Of a DNA stretch of 64,000 nt, positions 27,039 through 35,930 are shown one piece after another. The translations under genes and the position numbers were made by a program. Under the pieces are notes generated by a model. The model was not told the origin of the DNA, searched no databases, and saw nothing but the letters and a program-made list of their open reading frames with translations. The DNA comes from an uncultured Ilumatobacter sp. (GTDB lineage: Bacteria; Actinomycetota; Acidimicrobiia; Acidimicrobiales; Ilumatobacteraceae): the NCBI GenBank assembly GCA_905182555.1, contig CAJJBX010000006.1:123125-187124 (forward strand), in the 5' to 3' direction. Each line of letters begins with the position of its first letter. Position 1 is the first letter of the stretch.

Positions 27039-28018
27039 GCGACCCAATCAACACCCCCCGCATTGTCGTCACTGGCCGCATTCCCGAGGCCGGCCTTCAA
27101 ATCCTGCGTGCCATCGACGGTGCTGAGGTCTGGGCCTGGGACGACGACGCCGTGATTCCAACCGACGTCCGCAACGACCAACTCGCCACCGCCGACATTG
27201 CTGTCACCTTGCTGACCGACCGGGTTGACGCCGCGTTCCTCGACGCCGCGCCGAACCTGAAGATGGTGGCCAACGTTGCGGTCGGCTACAACAACGTCGA
27301 CGTCGCAGCGTGTGCAGCCCGTGGCGTCGTGGTGTCGAACACCCCTGGGGTCCTCACTGACGCCACCGCTGACCTCGCCATGGGCCTCCTCCTCATGATC
27401 ACTCGTCGCCTCGGCGAAGGCGAACGGCTGATCCGTTCCGAGGAACCATGGCAATGGGGCATGTTCATGATGCTGGGCACCGGCCTCCAAGGGCGCACGC
27501 TCGGCATCATCGGCATGGGCGGCATCGGGGTCGCCATGGCCCGACGTGCACGATCATTCGGTATGCGGATCATTTACAACAACCGCAAAACCGTCGACGC
27601 CGCAATCGAGTCCGAACTCGGCGCGACCCTTGTCAGTCGCGACGAACTGCTCACCCAGAGTGACGTCGTTTCCCTCAACTGCCCGTATTCCGAAGCAACG
27701 CACCATCTGATGAATGCTGAGACACTGGCAAGGATGCAGCCGTCTGCATTTCTGATCAACACCGCCCGCGGGCCCATCGTCGACGAGGCAGCGCTCGTCG
27801 CTGCACTGCAGAGCGGGGCTATCGCCGGTGCTGGCCTCGACGTGTTCGAGAACGAACCTGCCGTTCACCCGGGCTTACTCGCATGCGACAACGCCGTCCT
27901 CGTTCCGCACCTCGGATCAGCGACCGTCGAAACCCGAGGAGCAATGGCAGCTACTGCTGCCAGCAATGTCTCCGACGTGGTCTCGGGCAGTGCGCCGCGT
28001 AATCCCGTCGCGCACTGA
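27035..28018 (+). CDS. D-isomer-specific 2-hydroxyacid dehydrogenase (glyoxylate/hydroxypyruvate reductase type)
   Basis: An intact 327-residue NAD(P)H-dependent reductase. Substrate-binding NVAVGYNNVDVAACAARGVV, NTPGVLTDATADLAMGLLLM, the Rossmann motif LGIIGMGGIGVAMARRARSF, the active-site Arg in LINTARGPIVDEAALVAAL, Glu in DVFENEP, and the catalytic His in VLVPHLGSATVETR are all present. The GVLTDATADLA pattern is characteristic of glyoxylate/hydroxypyruvate reductases. It starts inside the stop of the aminotransferase (ATGA), so the pair is translated together. Confidence 0.9.
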   Translation: MSDPINTPRIVVTGRIPEAGLQILRAIDGAEVWAWDDDAVIPTDVRNDQLATADIAVTLLTDRVDAAFLDAAPNLKMVANVAVGYNNVDVAACAARGVVVSNTPGVLTDATADLAMGLLLMITRRLGEGERLIRSEEPWQWGMFMMLGTGLQGRTLGIIGMGGIGVAMARRARSFGMRIIYNNRKTVDAAIESELGATLVSRDELLTQSDVVSLNCPYSEATHHLMNAETLARMQPSAFLINTARGPIVDEAALVAALQSGAIAGAGLDVFENEPAVHPGLLACDNAVLVPHLGSATVETRGAMAATAASNVSDVVSGSAPRNPVAH

Positions 28019-28166
28019 CGCTCTCGTGACACCCGATCGGGGTGCCCTGTTGGCATGATGTCTCCGTGAGTTTGAACGGGCCAATAGCGGCACGCCTCTC
28101 GGGCAGCTCGCCCTGCAGCACGCCGACGCCGCGCGCCGTGTCGGCCGAGATGTTGCCATCACCGTC

Positions 28167-28676
28167 GTGAAGGACGTATTCGAACACGCCCTCGGGCAAC
28201 AGGCCCGACGTCCGGAAAAGGCCAGCAGCGATCTCGGTTGGCTGCTCGCGATCACGACCGCATTCCTACGCCGTCACACCGCAACCGAATGCAGGCGGCT
28301 GCTGAACTGGACAGGCGAACACACCACCGGGTCAGGGTCGATACCGCGTGTCACCGATCCACTCCTCTCTTCAGATGCCGAGGACGCTGCCCTGGCCAGC
28401 ACGGCCAAGGTCATGGCCGCGGTCGCCGAACTTGAACCCGAAGACCGCGACGTGCTGTTCCTGGTCGCTTGGGAAGGTTGCTCCTCAGCACTCGTCTCCG
28501 CAGCCACAGGGATACCGCAGGCCAACGTCCGTTCGAGGCTCAGCGCCGTGCGCAAAGAACTCCGCCGGCGCGTTGGCGACACCGCCACCGCCACCGCGAA
28601 AGAAAACGACGAAACCGACGCAGACGACGAGCGACCGACCGAACCGGTCGACGACGAAGTAGAGGACCCGTCGTGA
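28167..28676 (+). CDS. ECF sigma-factor-like protein
   Basis: A 169-residue protein with a sigma region 4-like helix-turn-helix: VAELEPEDRDVLFLVAWEGC, SSALVSAATGIPQANVRSRL and SAVRKELRRR. An acidic tail follows (TDADDERPTEPVDDEVEDP). The GTG at 28167 is in frame, but the upstream codons from 28068 still read plausible protein (EFERANSGTPLGQLALQHAD, AARRVGRDVAITVV), and a GTG at 28066 is one frame off. The true start is thus probably near 28066 with an indel, giving about 200 residues. The residues that would hold a region 2 are weak, so promoter melting is doubtful. It overlaps by four bases the next gene, a membrane protein that is likely its regulator or partner. Confidence 0.6.
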   Translation: MKDVFEHALGQQARRPEKASSDLGWLLAITTAFLRRHTATECRRLLNWTGEHTTGSGSIPRVTDPLLSSDAEDAALASTAKVMAAVAELEPEDRDVLFLVAWEGCSSALVSAATGIPQANVRSRLSAVRKELRRRVGDTATATAKENDETDADDERPTEPVDDEVEDPS

Positions 28677-29857
28677 ACCCCATCCAAATTGTCGCGGCAG
28701 CGCGACCCGACGTCGGCCCGATGCGTGCCGACGAACAGCGACACGTGCGCGAACTGCTCTTCGACGTGGCGATGCGCGCCCAAACCGGACACAAGCCAAT
28801 GGAGGTGCGATCGCCGAACACACGTCGCTCGAACGCCCTCCGACTCGGCGCACTCGCCGTGCTCGGCGCCGTCGCCATCGGGGGCCTCGCATTCTCCGCA
28901 ACGCGCGACACCGGAACCTCACTCAACGAGGCGACGCCCGACACCAGCCCAGAGCGAGCAACTGCTGTCGCCACCGAACCAGAGCGAGTCGCAGTCATTG
29001 AACCGCCACGCCCCACTACTGCGCCGACCACGACCACGCCACCGATACCCGGATCGGCCGCATACCCGCTTCTACTCCCACCTGAACGCACCCGACTCGA
29101 CGAGCTGAGGGTCACCCCGATGCGACTCGGTGGTTCGACCCTCATGTTGCGCGCCGCCGACCTCACCACCATTGAATTGCGGGAAGCTGACGGCGTCAAA
29201 TCACCTGCACCGAAACCGCCGACCACCGACGAAGCTGGCAAGACCATCCCCACGGCGCGGCTGCGCAAGTTCGATGGCTTCATGCTGTCGGAACCTAATG
29301 AGGCAGGGGCCTACACAGCCAACATTTCGTGCGGTTCCCTCACCATCGCGGAAGGTCCTGGGTTCCCGCCCTTCAGATTGGAACTCAACCGGCTCCTGCA
29401 GTCAATGTCGGTGGCCGATGGGGCAATCAACGTCGTCCTGCCTGACGGGTGGCAGCTAATTTCAGAAGGTCCGAGCGTCAATGAGTTCACGTTCGGCCTC
29501 CCTGTGTTGATCGGCGGTATCAACACCGTCGTGACGCTCGCTCAGTATCCAAACGGATCAATTGCCGAAGCTGCCTACGGAGACCGCCAGTACGTACCGG
29601 AGACCTTCCGAGGCCAGCCGGCATGGATCCATTGGAGTGCCAGCGATCCCGGCGCCTTCGATCTCGTCGGCATGCTTGGGACGACCGCATTCAGGGTGAG
29701 CTCCCGCGACATTGCACTGGTTGAGCTCGAATTTGTTGTCTCTCAACTGCTCTCTGGCGACGTCGACGAGTGGATCACACGATTCGGCGCCTTGCCGGTC
29801 GAGACCGACCCGGACATCCGGACCTGTTCGGCGCAGCCCTCGTTCAACGTGTCCTGA
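28673..29857 (+). CDS. Membrane-anchored hypothetical, sigma-linked
   Basis: A 394-residue protein with GTG start overlapping the sigma-like gene. The cytoplasmic N-terminus (about 1-55) includes VRELLFDVAMRAQTG. One TM follows (LRLGALAVLGAVAIGGLAFS, about 60-80), then a Pro/Thr-rich linker (IEPPRPTTAPTTTTPPIPG) and an extracytoplasmic domain of about 270 residues without a recognised fold. The layout is that of membrane proteins encoded after actinobacterial ECF factors (CU044_5270-like). It is probably an anti-sigma or signal-receiving partner. No enzymatic motif was seen. Confidence 0.65.
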   Translation: MNPIQIVAAARPDVGPMRADEQRHVRELLFDVAMRAQTGHKPMEVRSPNTRRSNALRLGALAVLGAVAIGGLAFSATRDTGTSLNEATPDTSPERATAVATEPERVAVIEPPRPTTAPTTTTPPIPGSAAYPLLLPPERTRLDELRVTPMRLGGSTLMLRAADLTTIELREADGVKSPAPKPPTTDEAGKTIPTARLRKFDGFMLSEPNEAGAYTANISCGSLTIAEGPGFPPFRLELNRLLQSMSVADGAINVVLPDGWQLISEGPSVNEFTFGLPVLIGGINTVVTLAQYPNGSIAEAAYGDRQYVPETFRGQPAWIHWSASDPGAFDLVGMLGTTAFRVSSRDIALVELEFVVSQLLSGDVDEWITRFGALPVETDPDIRTCSAQPSFNVS

Positions 29858-29877
29858 TCACGGCCAACTCTCTTGTC

Positions 29878-30837
29878 TCACGGCGTGAGTAAGTAGTCGG
29901 TGATCTGCGCGTCTTCGGCACCTGCGTCGGCAAAATTGTCGTCGGTTCTCGCCCGCATGTAGTCCCGCCAGCGGAACCCTGCGTACTTCGCATCTCCCGC
30001 AAGCCCCGAAATTGGCTCGACGACAGCGTCACGCGGCGGATTGAAAAAGTACGGAATGCTGTACCGGTCGCTCGACGTCATTGGCACCACCCGGTGCACG
30101 GCTGCACGGTAACGATCATTGGTCCAGACCTGCATGGCATCCGCGAGGTTGACCACAATCGTGCCGGGCGTCGGTTCGATGTCGACCCAGCTCCCATCGA
30201 CGGCTTGGGCTTGCAGCCCGCCCGTCATGTCCTGGAGCAGCAGGGTGAGAACCCCCGGGTCGGTGTGGTGGCCGAGCGCTGTCTCGCCGAGGTCATGGAG
30301 GCCAGCTCGTTCGCCCTCTGGCACCGGATCACCGACCGGATAGTGGTTCAACCGCACAGAACTCGTCGTGCGGCTGCCGAGGCTGGCGGTCGCGTCGATG
30401 TCACTTTCCGTGGCAAATGCAAGCGCATGGTGCACGAGTTCGTTGGCCCGCACGGCGAGATCACTGCAGGCGTCGTAGAACTCAACGAGGGTGCCGTGGA
30501 ACGTGTCGGAGTCAGCAGGCCAACGGTTGTGCTGGTCGGTCCGAGGGTCGGCAGGGTCCGTGAAGTCAAACACTTCCTTGCTGTCGCGCTTGCGCTTCGT
30601 CAACTCCCGATCGAAGTACCCAAGCGGGTTGTCGGCGTCGCGCATCACTGCCAGCTTGCTCGCACGATCACCAGCGAAGAACTGCTCCGTGATTGCCCAC
30701 GTTTGTTCAATCAAGTCATCAAGCCCATGCCCACTCAGCAGGAAGAAGCCGTGATCAATACACGCCTGATCGAGCTCACTCAACATCGAATCGGTCGGCG
30801 CCGAGATGTCAACAGTCGGAACCAGATGATCAGCCAT
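29878..30837 (-). CDS. 2-oxoglutarate/Fe(II) oxygenase (isopenicillin N synthase-like)
   Basis: An intact protein of about 319 residues. The N-terminal DIOX_N part (VPTVDISAP, CIDHGFFLLSGHGLDDLIEQ, PLGYFDRELTKRKRDSKEVF) is followed by the 2OG-FeII core. The core has the iron ligands in LGHHTDPGVLTLLLQDMTGG (HxD) and YRAAVHRVVPM (distal His), and the 2-oxoglutarate-binding RYSIPYFFNPP (RxS). Family members hydroxylate, desaturate or cyclise small molecules; the substrate here is unknown. I start at the ATG at 30837 (MADHLVPTVDIS). The sequence before it does not belong to the family. It is separated from the purine-type cluster by about 60 bases at its upstream side and could be incidental to it. 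Confidence 0.87.
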   Translation of the reverse strand: MADHLVPTVDISAPTDSMLSELDQACIDHGFFLLSGHGLDDLIEQTWAITEQFFAGDRASKLAVMRDADNPLGYFDRELTKRKRDSKEVFDFTDPADPRTDQHNRWPADSDTFHGTLVEFYDACSDLAVRANELVHHALAFATESDIDATASLGSRTTSSVRLNHYPVGDPVPEGERAGLHDLGETALGHHTDPGVLTLLLQDMTGGLQAQAVDGSWVDIEPTPGTIVVNLADAMQVWTNDRYRAAVHRVVPMTSSDRYSIPYFFNPPRDAVVEPISGLAGDAKYAGFRWRDYMRARTDDNFADAGAEDAQITDYLLTP

Positions 30838-30991
30838 ATGGAAAGTCTCGCAGAGCAGGCGCGCCCGCGTGCATGCAGAAGAGGCGAGCGCAAGTCGAAG
30901 ACGCCAGAGGCGCCTTATCGTGACCAACAACTTCGACGGTGCGCTGCCCGAACAATGGGCGTGGGTCGACGTCGAGCTCGCTGGAAGGCTG

Positions 30992-32520
30992 TCAGGCCGA
31001 CGACGTTGACGCAGTCGCCGCCACGCCGGACATCAGTAGGCCGATGTCGTTGATGTTGAAATCGACACGGGAAATTTCACCCATAATCTCCCCTTCGAGC
31101 AGCACGATGATCCTGTCCGACAGCTCCATGACTTCATCGAGATCCTCCGAGATCAGCAAGATCGCTGCGCCGCCGGCACGCTGCTGCAGCAGCCGCTCGT
31201 GGATGTACTCGGCAGCGCCGATGTCAACCCCGCGGGTCGGCTGCGCAACAACAAGGACGTCGGCATCGCAACTGAACTCGCGGGCAATGACGACCTTTTG
31301 GATATTTCCGCCGGACAGGTTCTTGGTCGGCGTGTCGATATTCGGCGTCTTGACGCGATATTCGGCAGTGAGGCCCTCGCAGCGCTGCTCGATCGCTGAC
31401 CGATTCAGCAGGCCGTGTTTCGTGTACGGGTCGGTCTTGTAGTCGACGAGCATCATGTTCTCAGCAACAGTGAACTCGCCGATTGCGCCGTCGCGCATGC
31501 GCTCCTCCGGCACGTACGAGAGGCCTTTGGCGCGCACCCTGGCCGGGCTCGGCGATGGGACCCAGTCGCCAGCGATGTTCACACCTCCACGGGCGATGGG
31601 CCGCAGACCGAAGATCGCCTCGGCAAGTTCACGCTGTCCGTTGCCGGACACGCCCGCAACTCCGACGATTTCACCAGCATGCACGCTGATCGAGAGGTTC
31701 TTGACCGCCAGGATGCCACGTCGCCAACTACGTCGAGGTCATCAATAATGAGCTGTGCTGCACCGACTTTTTGCGGCGCCACGTTTCGAGTCAGTTCGAC
31801 CGGCCGGCCGACCATCAGTTCGGCAAGCTTGTGACGCGACGCCTCGCTCGGGCGGGTGCGTCCCGATACCCGGCCGTTTCGCAGCACAGTGATCTCATCG
31901 GAGAGTTCCATGACCTCGTGCAGCTTGTGCGAGATAAAGATCAAGCCTTTGCCATCGTCTTGCATCTGGCGCAACGTGACGAACAAGTCGTCGACTTCTG
32001 GCGGCGTGAGGACCGCTGTTGGCTCGTCAAGGACCAGCAGTTCAGCATCGCGGTACAGCGCCTTAAGAATCTCTGCGCGCTGACGTTCACCGACGGCGAG
32101 CTGCCAAATCAACGCATCCGGGTCGACGTGCAGGCCGTACCGTTCAGAAACTTCTGCGAGGCGCTTCTTGACGGGGCCCATCTTGGCCATGCCCCACTTG
32201 CCACCGAGGCCGAGCGCCACATTCTCGGCAACCGTCAGCGTGGGAACAAGCATGAAGTGCTGGTGGATCATCCCGATCCCCTGTCGGATCGCGTCGGCCG
32301 GTGAGGTGATCGTGACGGGTACTCCGTTGAGTTCGATCGTTCCCTCATCAGGCGTGTACAGCCCATACAGGATCTTCATCAAGGTGCTCTTGCCCGCGCC
32401 ATTTTCGCCCAAGAGCGTGTGCACCTGGCCGGGGAGCACCGTCAGATCAACGCCGTCATTCGCGACAACGCCAGGGAATCGTTTAGTGATTCCGGTCATC
32501 TGCAACATCGGTGTGGTCAT
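30992..32520 (-). CDS. Nucleoside/simple-sugar ABC importer, dual ATPase, frameshifted
   Basis: A double-NBD ATPase of the BMP/NupO/RbsA type, about 509 residues. NBD1: LLGENGAGKSTLMKILYG, GMIHQHFMLVPTLTVAENVA, LAVGERQRAEILKAL and LLVLDEPTAVLTPPEV. At about 31715 the frame shifts by one, and NBD2 follows in another frame: GEIVGVAGVSGNGQRELAEA, LSYVPEERMRDGAIGEFTVA, LSGGNIQKVVIAREFS and VLVVAQPTRGVDIGAAEYIH. As in the family NBD2 has a degenerate Walker A and NBD1 a nonstandard signature. It is the last gene of the import block (substrate-binding lipoprotein, two permeases, ATPase) downstream of ygfK. The TMDs are separate. A single indel separates it from being intact. Confidence 0.87.
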
Positions 32521-32595
32521 CGGGTGCTCCCTGGTCAGATCTTCATTACACGGGGTTCAGTTGTCAACGCATTCGTGTTCGTTTTCCGTGGTTGG

Positions 32596-33664
32596 TCACT
32601 CGCTAGACGGAACGGTGATCGAGCCATCCGAAAGGCCCGCGATCGTGGCGACGCCACTGGCCTTAATACCAGCGTCGAGGGCGTAGCTGTCGTTGAACTC
32701 CATCTCGAGGCCAGCGTTGCTGAGCGAGATCACGACGCTCGCCGCCGAGCTTGCCGCCGGCGATCTGATCGAGGATCGTGTTCAACACGACTTCCCAGTG
32801 GTACACCTGGGATGCAACGACGATGTCGGTGCCGAGGTCGGTCTGGTTCGACTGTGTGCCGAACCACGGGACGCCTTCTTCCGCAGCGATGCCGGTTGCG
32901 CCGACGACCATCTGTGCGGTACCCGTCAGCACGTCGGCGCCGCTCTCGACGAAGGCCTTCGCAGCTTCCGATGCGAGCAGCACATCGCCGAAGGAGTCGA
33001 TGTAGTTGACGTTGACCTCGACGTCAGGGTTTTGCGCCTCCGCACCAGCGACGAAGCCGTCGATGTAGAGCTTGGCGTCACCTGCTGGCACGGGCCCCAC
33101 GACGCCGATCACATTCGACTGCGTGAGCTGTGCAGCCATCACGCCATTGACGTAGCCGCCTTCGCCAGCCTCAACCGAGTAGGCGTAGATGTTGTCCTTA
33201 CCAAAGAAGTCGGTCGACGTGCCGAGTGCAAACGACACCTCGGGGAAATCGTCGGCGATTTCCTGCAGTGGCGCACCGAACTGAGTACCGTGCGCGATGA
33301 CGAGGTCGAAGCCGTCTTCGGCGTATCCGCGAATGGCTGCAGCCGCATCTTGGACGACGAAGAGGCCGCCGGAAACGGCGACTTCGACGTCACGGCCTTC
33401 GGCCACGCGACTGACCGAGTCAACCATGGACTGCGTCCATGCCAGGTCGTTCTCGGCGCTCGGCGCCACGATGCCAATCTTGATCGGTTCAGCGACTTCC
33501 TCCGCCGGTTCGGCAGGCTCGTCTGCGGGTGCTTCTGCAGCGACCTCGGCCGGTGCGTCCTCGGCAGGCGCGTCGGCTGCGTCATCACTTGCGCCACAGC
33601 TTGCAGCGACGAGTGCGAGTGCAGTCACCGCTGATGCGACGACTTTGGTTGATGTTGCTTTCAT
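32596..33664 (-). CDS. BMP-family substrate-binding lipoprotein, frameshifted near the 3' end
   Basis: A basic membrane protein (BMP/Med) family receptor of about 355 residues. It has a lipoprotein signal MKATSTKVVASAVTALALVA with a Cys lipobox (AASCGAS), then an Ala/Pro/Glu-rich spacer and the domain: IKIGIVAPSAENDLAWTQSM, GFDLVIAHGTQFGAPLQEIA, EAGEGGYVNGVMAAQLTQSN, VIGVVGPVPAGDAKLYIDGF. Near base 32755 the frame changes. The other frame completes the end with ASVVISLSNAGLEMEFNDSY and ends at 32596. BMP receptors bind nucleosides, nucleobases or related rings. Located between the permeases and the ATPase it defines the import system of the cluster. Confidence 0.87.
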
Positions 33665-33720
33665 GGTGCTCCCCTTGTTGTTGGATTGAGACTGAGATTG
33701 CTGCGTCGGCGACATTTTTG

Positions 33721-34653
33721 TCACGCCGCACGGTCGAACGGTCGGGTGAGCGCGCCGGGTGCAGCCACCCGGCGACTCACGATTGCGAGCACGACGATGG
33801 TCAGCACTGCCGGGGCCATGGCAAGCAGGCTCGAGTTGGCCCCTTCAACGATTCCTAGCGTCTTCAGTTGCAAGACTGTGGCCTGCACGATGCCAAAGAG
33901 CAGCGCGCCCAGCATCACGCCGTATGAACGCCACGCGCCGAAGTAAACGAGTGCGATGGCAATGAAGCCCTGACCCGACGTAAGATTCTGCTGGAAGATC
34001 CCGACCTCGAGCGCAAGTGCTGCGCCTGCGAGGGAGGCCATGGTGCTCCCGATCAAGATGGTGGCCAGGCGAGTCCTGTTGACGCTGACGCCGAGGGTGT
34101 CCGCTGCCTCTGGGGTTTCGCCGACGGCGCGGATGTTGAGACCAAACGTGGTCTTGTTGATCATGAACCAGACGAGCGGTACGAGGGCGAACGCGAAGTA
34201 CACCGGCAAACTGTGCTGGAAGAAAATCTCGCCAACTTTCGGAATGTCACTGAGCAGGGGAATGTTGACCTCGCCCAAGCCACGGATCGGTTTCGGAGTA
34301 CCGACGTTCTTTTGAAACAACAGGTCTGTGAATCCGAGGCCAAAGAGATAGATGCCGATACCGCTGATGCCCTGCTGGGCCTGCATGATCAGCGTGATGA
34401 ACGCGTAGGCCAGGCCGATGAGTAGACCGACGACGATCGCACCGAGAATTCCGTAAACAGCGCTGCCCGTTTCGAGTGTGATGTAGTACGCCGAGAACGC
34501 ACCGAGCAACATGACGCCTTCGACGCCAAGGTTCAGCACACCGCTGCGCTGGCCGATTGTTTCGCCAAGTCCGGCGAGGAGGAACGGCGTGGCCAGACGG
34601 ATGCCCGAGGCAAGCGTGGCGACCAACACCGAGACCGTGAAAAAGTCACCCAT
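33721..34653 (-). CDS. ABC transporter permease (NupQ-like)
   Basis: An intact 310-residue permease of the branched-chain/ribose (BPD_transp_2) superfamily, in the nucleoside subgroup. About eight to nine hydrophobic segments. Signature stretches are GETIGQRSGVLNLGVEGVML, the cytoplasmic coupling region FGLNIRAVGETPEAADTLGV and ALVYFGAWRSYGVMLGALLF. GETPEAAD is the usual EAA-like coupling loop. It overlaps the upstream permease by eight bases, so the two are translated as a pair that forms the heterodimeric channel. Confidence 0.9.
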   Translation of the reverse strand: MGDFFTVSVLVATLASGIRLATPFLLAGLGETIGQRSGVLNLGVEGVMLLGAFSAYYITLETGSAVYGILGAIVVGLLIGLAYAFITLIMQAQQGISGIGIYLFGLGFTDLLFQKNVGTPKPIRGLGEVNIPLLSDIPKVGEIFFQHSLPVYFAFALVPLVWFMINKTTFGLNIRAVGETPEAADTLGVSVNRTRLATILIGSTMASLAGAALALEVGIFQQNLTSGQGFIAIALVYFGAWRSYGVMLGALLFGIVQATVLQLKTLGIVEGANSSLLAMAPAVLTIVVLAIVSRRVAAPGALTRPFDRAA

Positions 34654-35785
34654 CAGAGTCCTCCGAGATTGCTACCGAATCCGCAGGTTGAGGCGCATGG
34701 TCAGAAGGCGGAGATTCGCTTCCTCGCAGGGACCCGCTGCCCGCCTCTTGCGCCCACGAACGGAGGCGGGTTTGCAGCTTGAGACTGCCAACAACGAACA
34801 ACACGACGATCCCGTTGAGCGCCACGATCAGAGCCGCCGGAACCTGCAATTCCTGCTGGAGTGAGATCCCTCCGGTGAGCATGCCGCCAAAGAAGAACGA
34901 TGCTGGGACGACGGCGAGCGGCGACAGGCCGCCGAAGAGCGCTGCGACGATGCCATTGAAGCCGGCGCTCTGGGTAAATCCCGATGCACCGCCTTCAGCA
35001 ATGAGCCGGTGCGACTCGGAACCGAACACCAGCACCGCCCCCGCAACGCCTGCACACGCTCCTGAGAACGCGAGGGCCTGGACGATGCTCTTCTTCACCG
35101 GCATGCCTGCGTATCGCGAGGCATCGGCATTGTGGCCAACTGCGCGGAGCCTGACTCCAAGCGCTGAACGGAAGAGCAGGATGTGACCGAGCACGGCGAT
35201 CAAAATTGCGATCATCACGCCGAGGTGCAGGCGGGTATCACCGGGCAGGAGCGGAAGGTCGGCGTTGGCGCTGAGACGTTCGGTCTGCTGAATTTTGATT
35301 GCGCCCGAAGCCTTGTCCGTCAGCAAGTCCTGCAATAGGAAGCTGAGGAACTGCGCTGCAACAAGGTTCATCATGATCGTGGACAGGATCTCGTTGACCC
35401 CGGCATACGCCTTGAGCACTCCCGGAATCGCACCCCAGAGGCCGCCACCGATTGCCCCACCTACGAGCACAAGCGGAACGAGCAAGATTCGCGACACGTC
35501 AGGCAGGACCAGCGCAACCACCGTCGACGCGATGGCCCCGGCAATGATCTGGCCCTCCCCACCGATGTTGATGACCCCCGCCCGGAACGCAATACAAATA
35601 CCGACGCCGACGAGTAGCAATGGCATTGCCTTGATTGACGTATCAGCGAGTTCATCCCACCCGCCGAACGCACCGTCGATCAACGCTGCATAACCCGTGA
35701 TCGGATTCGCTCCGAGCGTGAGCAACATGACTGCGCCGAGCGACAGCGCGACGAGCACCGCCCCCACAGGAACAGCGAGGCACAA
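34646..35785 (-). CDS. ABC transporter permease (NupP-like)
   Basis: A permease of about 379 residues with ten or so hydrophobic segments: GVGICIAFRAGVINIGGEGQ, AGVNEILSTIMMNLVAAQFL, HLGVMIAILIAVLGHILLFR, LRAVGHNADASRYAGMPVKK, and the terminal ALIVALNGIVVLFVVG. The start is unclear: the assigned codon is TTG, and the upstream frame (TTSEPRAALKTNRNFADA and on) is open for another 30 residues with no ATG or GTG. Either TTG is used or the start is lost to an indel. An ACAAAACGTC box lies about 140 bases upstream. It is the first permease of the import set. Confidence 0.87.
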   Translation of the reverse strand: MCLAVPVGAVLVALSLGAVMLLTLGANPITGYAALIDGAFGGWDELADTSIKAMPLLLVGVGICIAFRAGVINIGGEGQIIAGAIASTVVALVLPDVSRILLVPLVLVGGAIGGGLWGAIPGVLKAYAGVNEILSTIMMNLVAAQFLSFLLQDLLTDKASGAIKIQQTERLSANADLPLLPGDTRLHLGVMIAILIAVLGHILLFRSALGVRLRAVGHNADASRYAGMPVKKSIVQALAFSGACAGVAGAVLVFGSESHRLIAEGGASGFTQSAGFNGIVAALFGGLSPLAVVPASFFFGGMLTGGISLQQELQVPAALIVALNGIVVLFVVGSLKLQTRLRSWAQEAGSGSLRGSESPPSDHAPQPADSVAISEDSDG

Positions 35786-35913
35786 GATCCGGCGCCAGCA
35801 GCGCAGCCGCCGAGCGTCCGCGAAATTTCTGTTCGTCTTGAGCGCGGCCCGAGGCTCGCTCGTCGTGCTTGGTGTTCAATCGTCCCCCAGTGAACCAGCC
35901 TTGCGTTTCTGAA

Positions 35914-35930
35914 AGATTAACAAAACGTCT
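35914..35930. promoter_or_regulatory. Candidate operator upstream of nupP-like gene
   Basis: AGATTAACAAAACGTCT. On the minus strand its core is AGACGTTTTGTTAATCT. It shares GACGTTTTGT with the site upstream of the M20 gene at 44.3 kb and resembles the palindrome before ygfK. It overlaps the end of ygfK. Confidence 0.4.
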
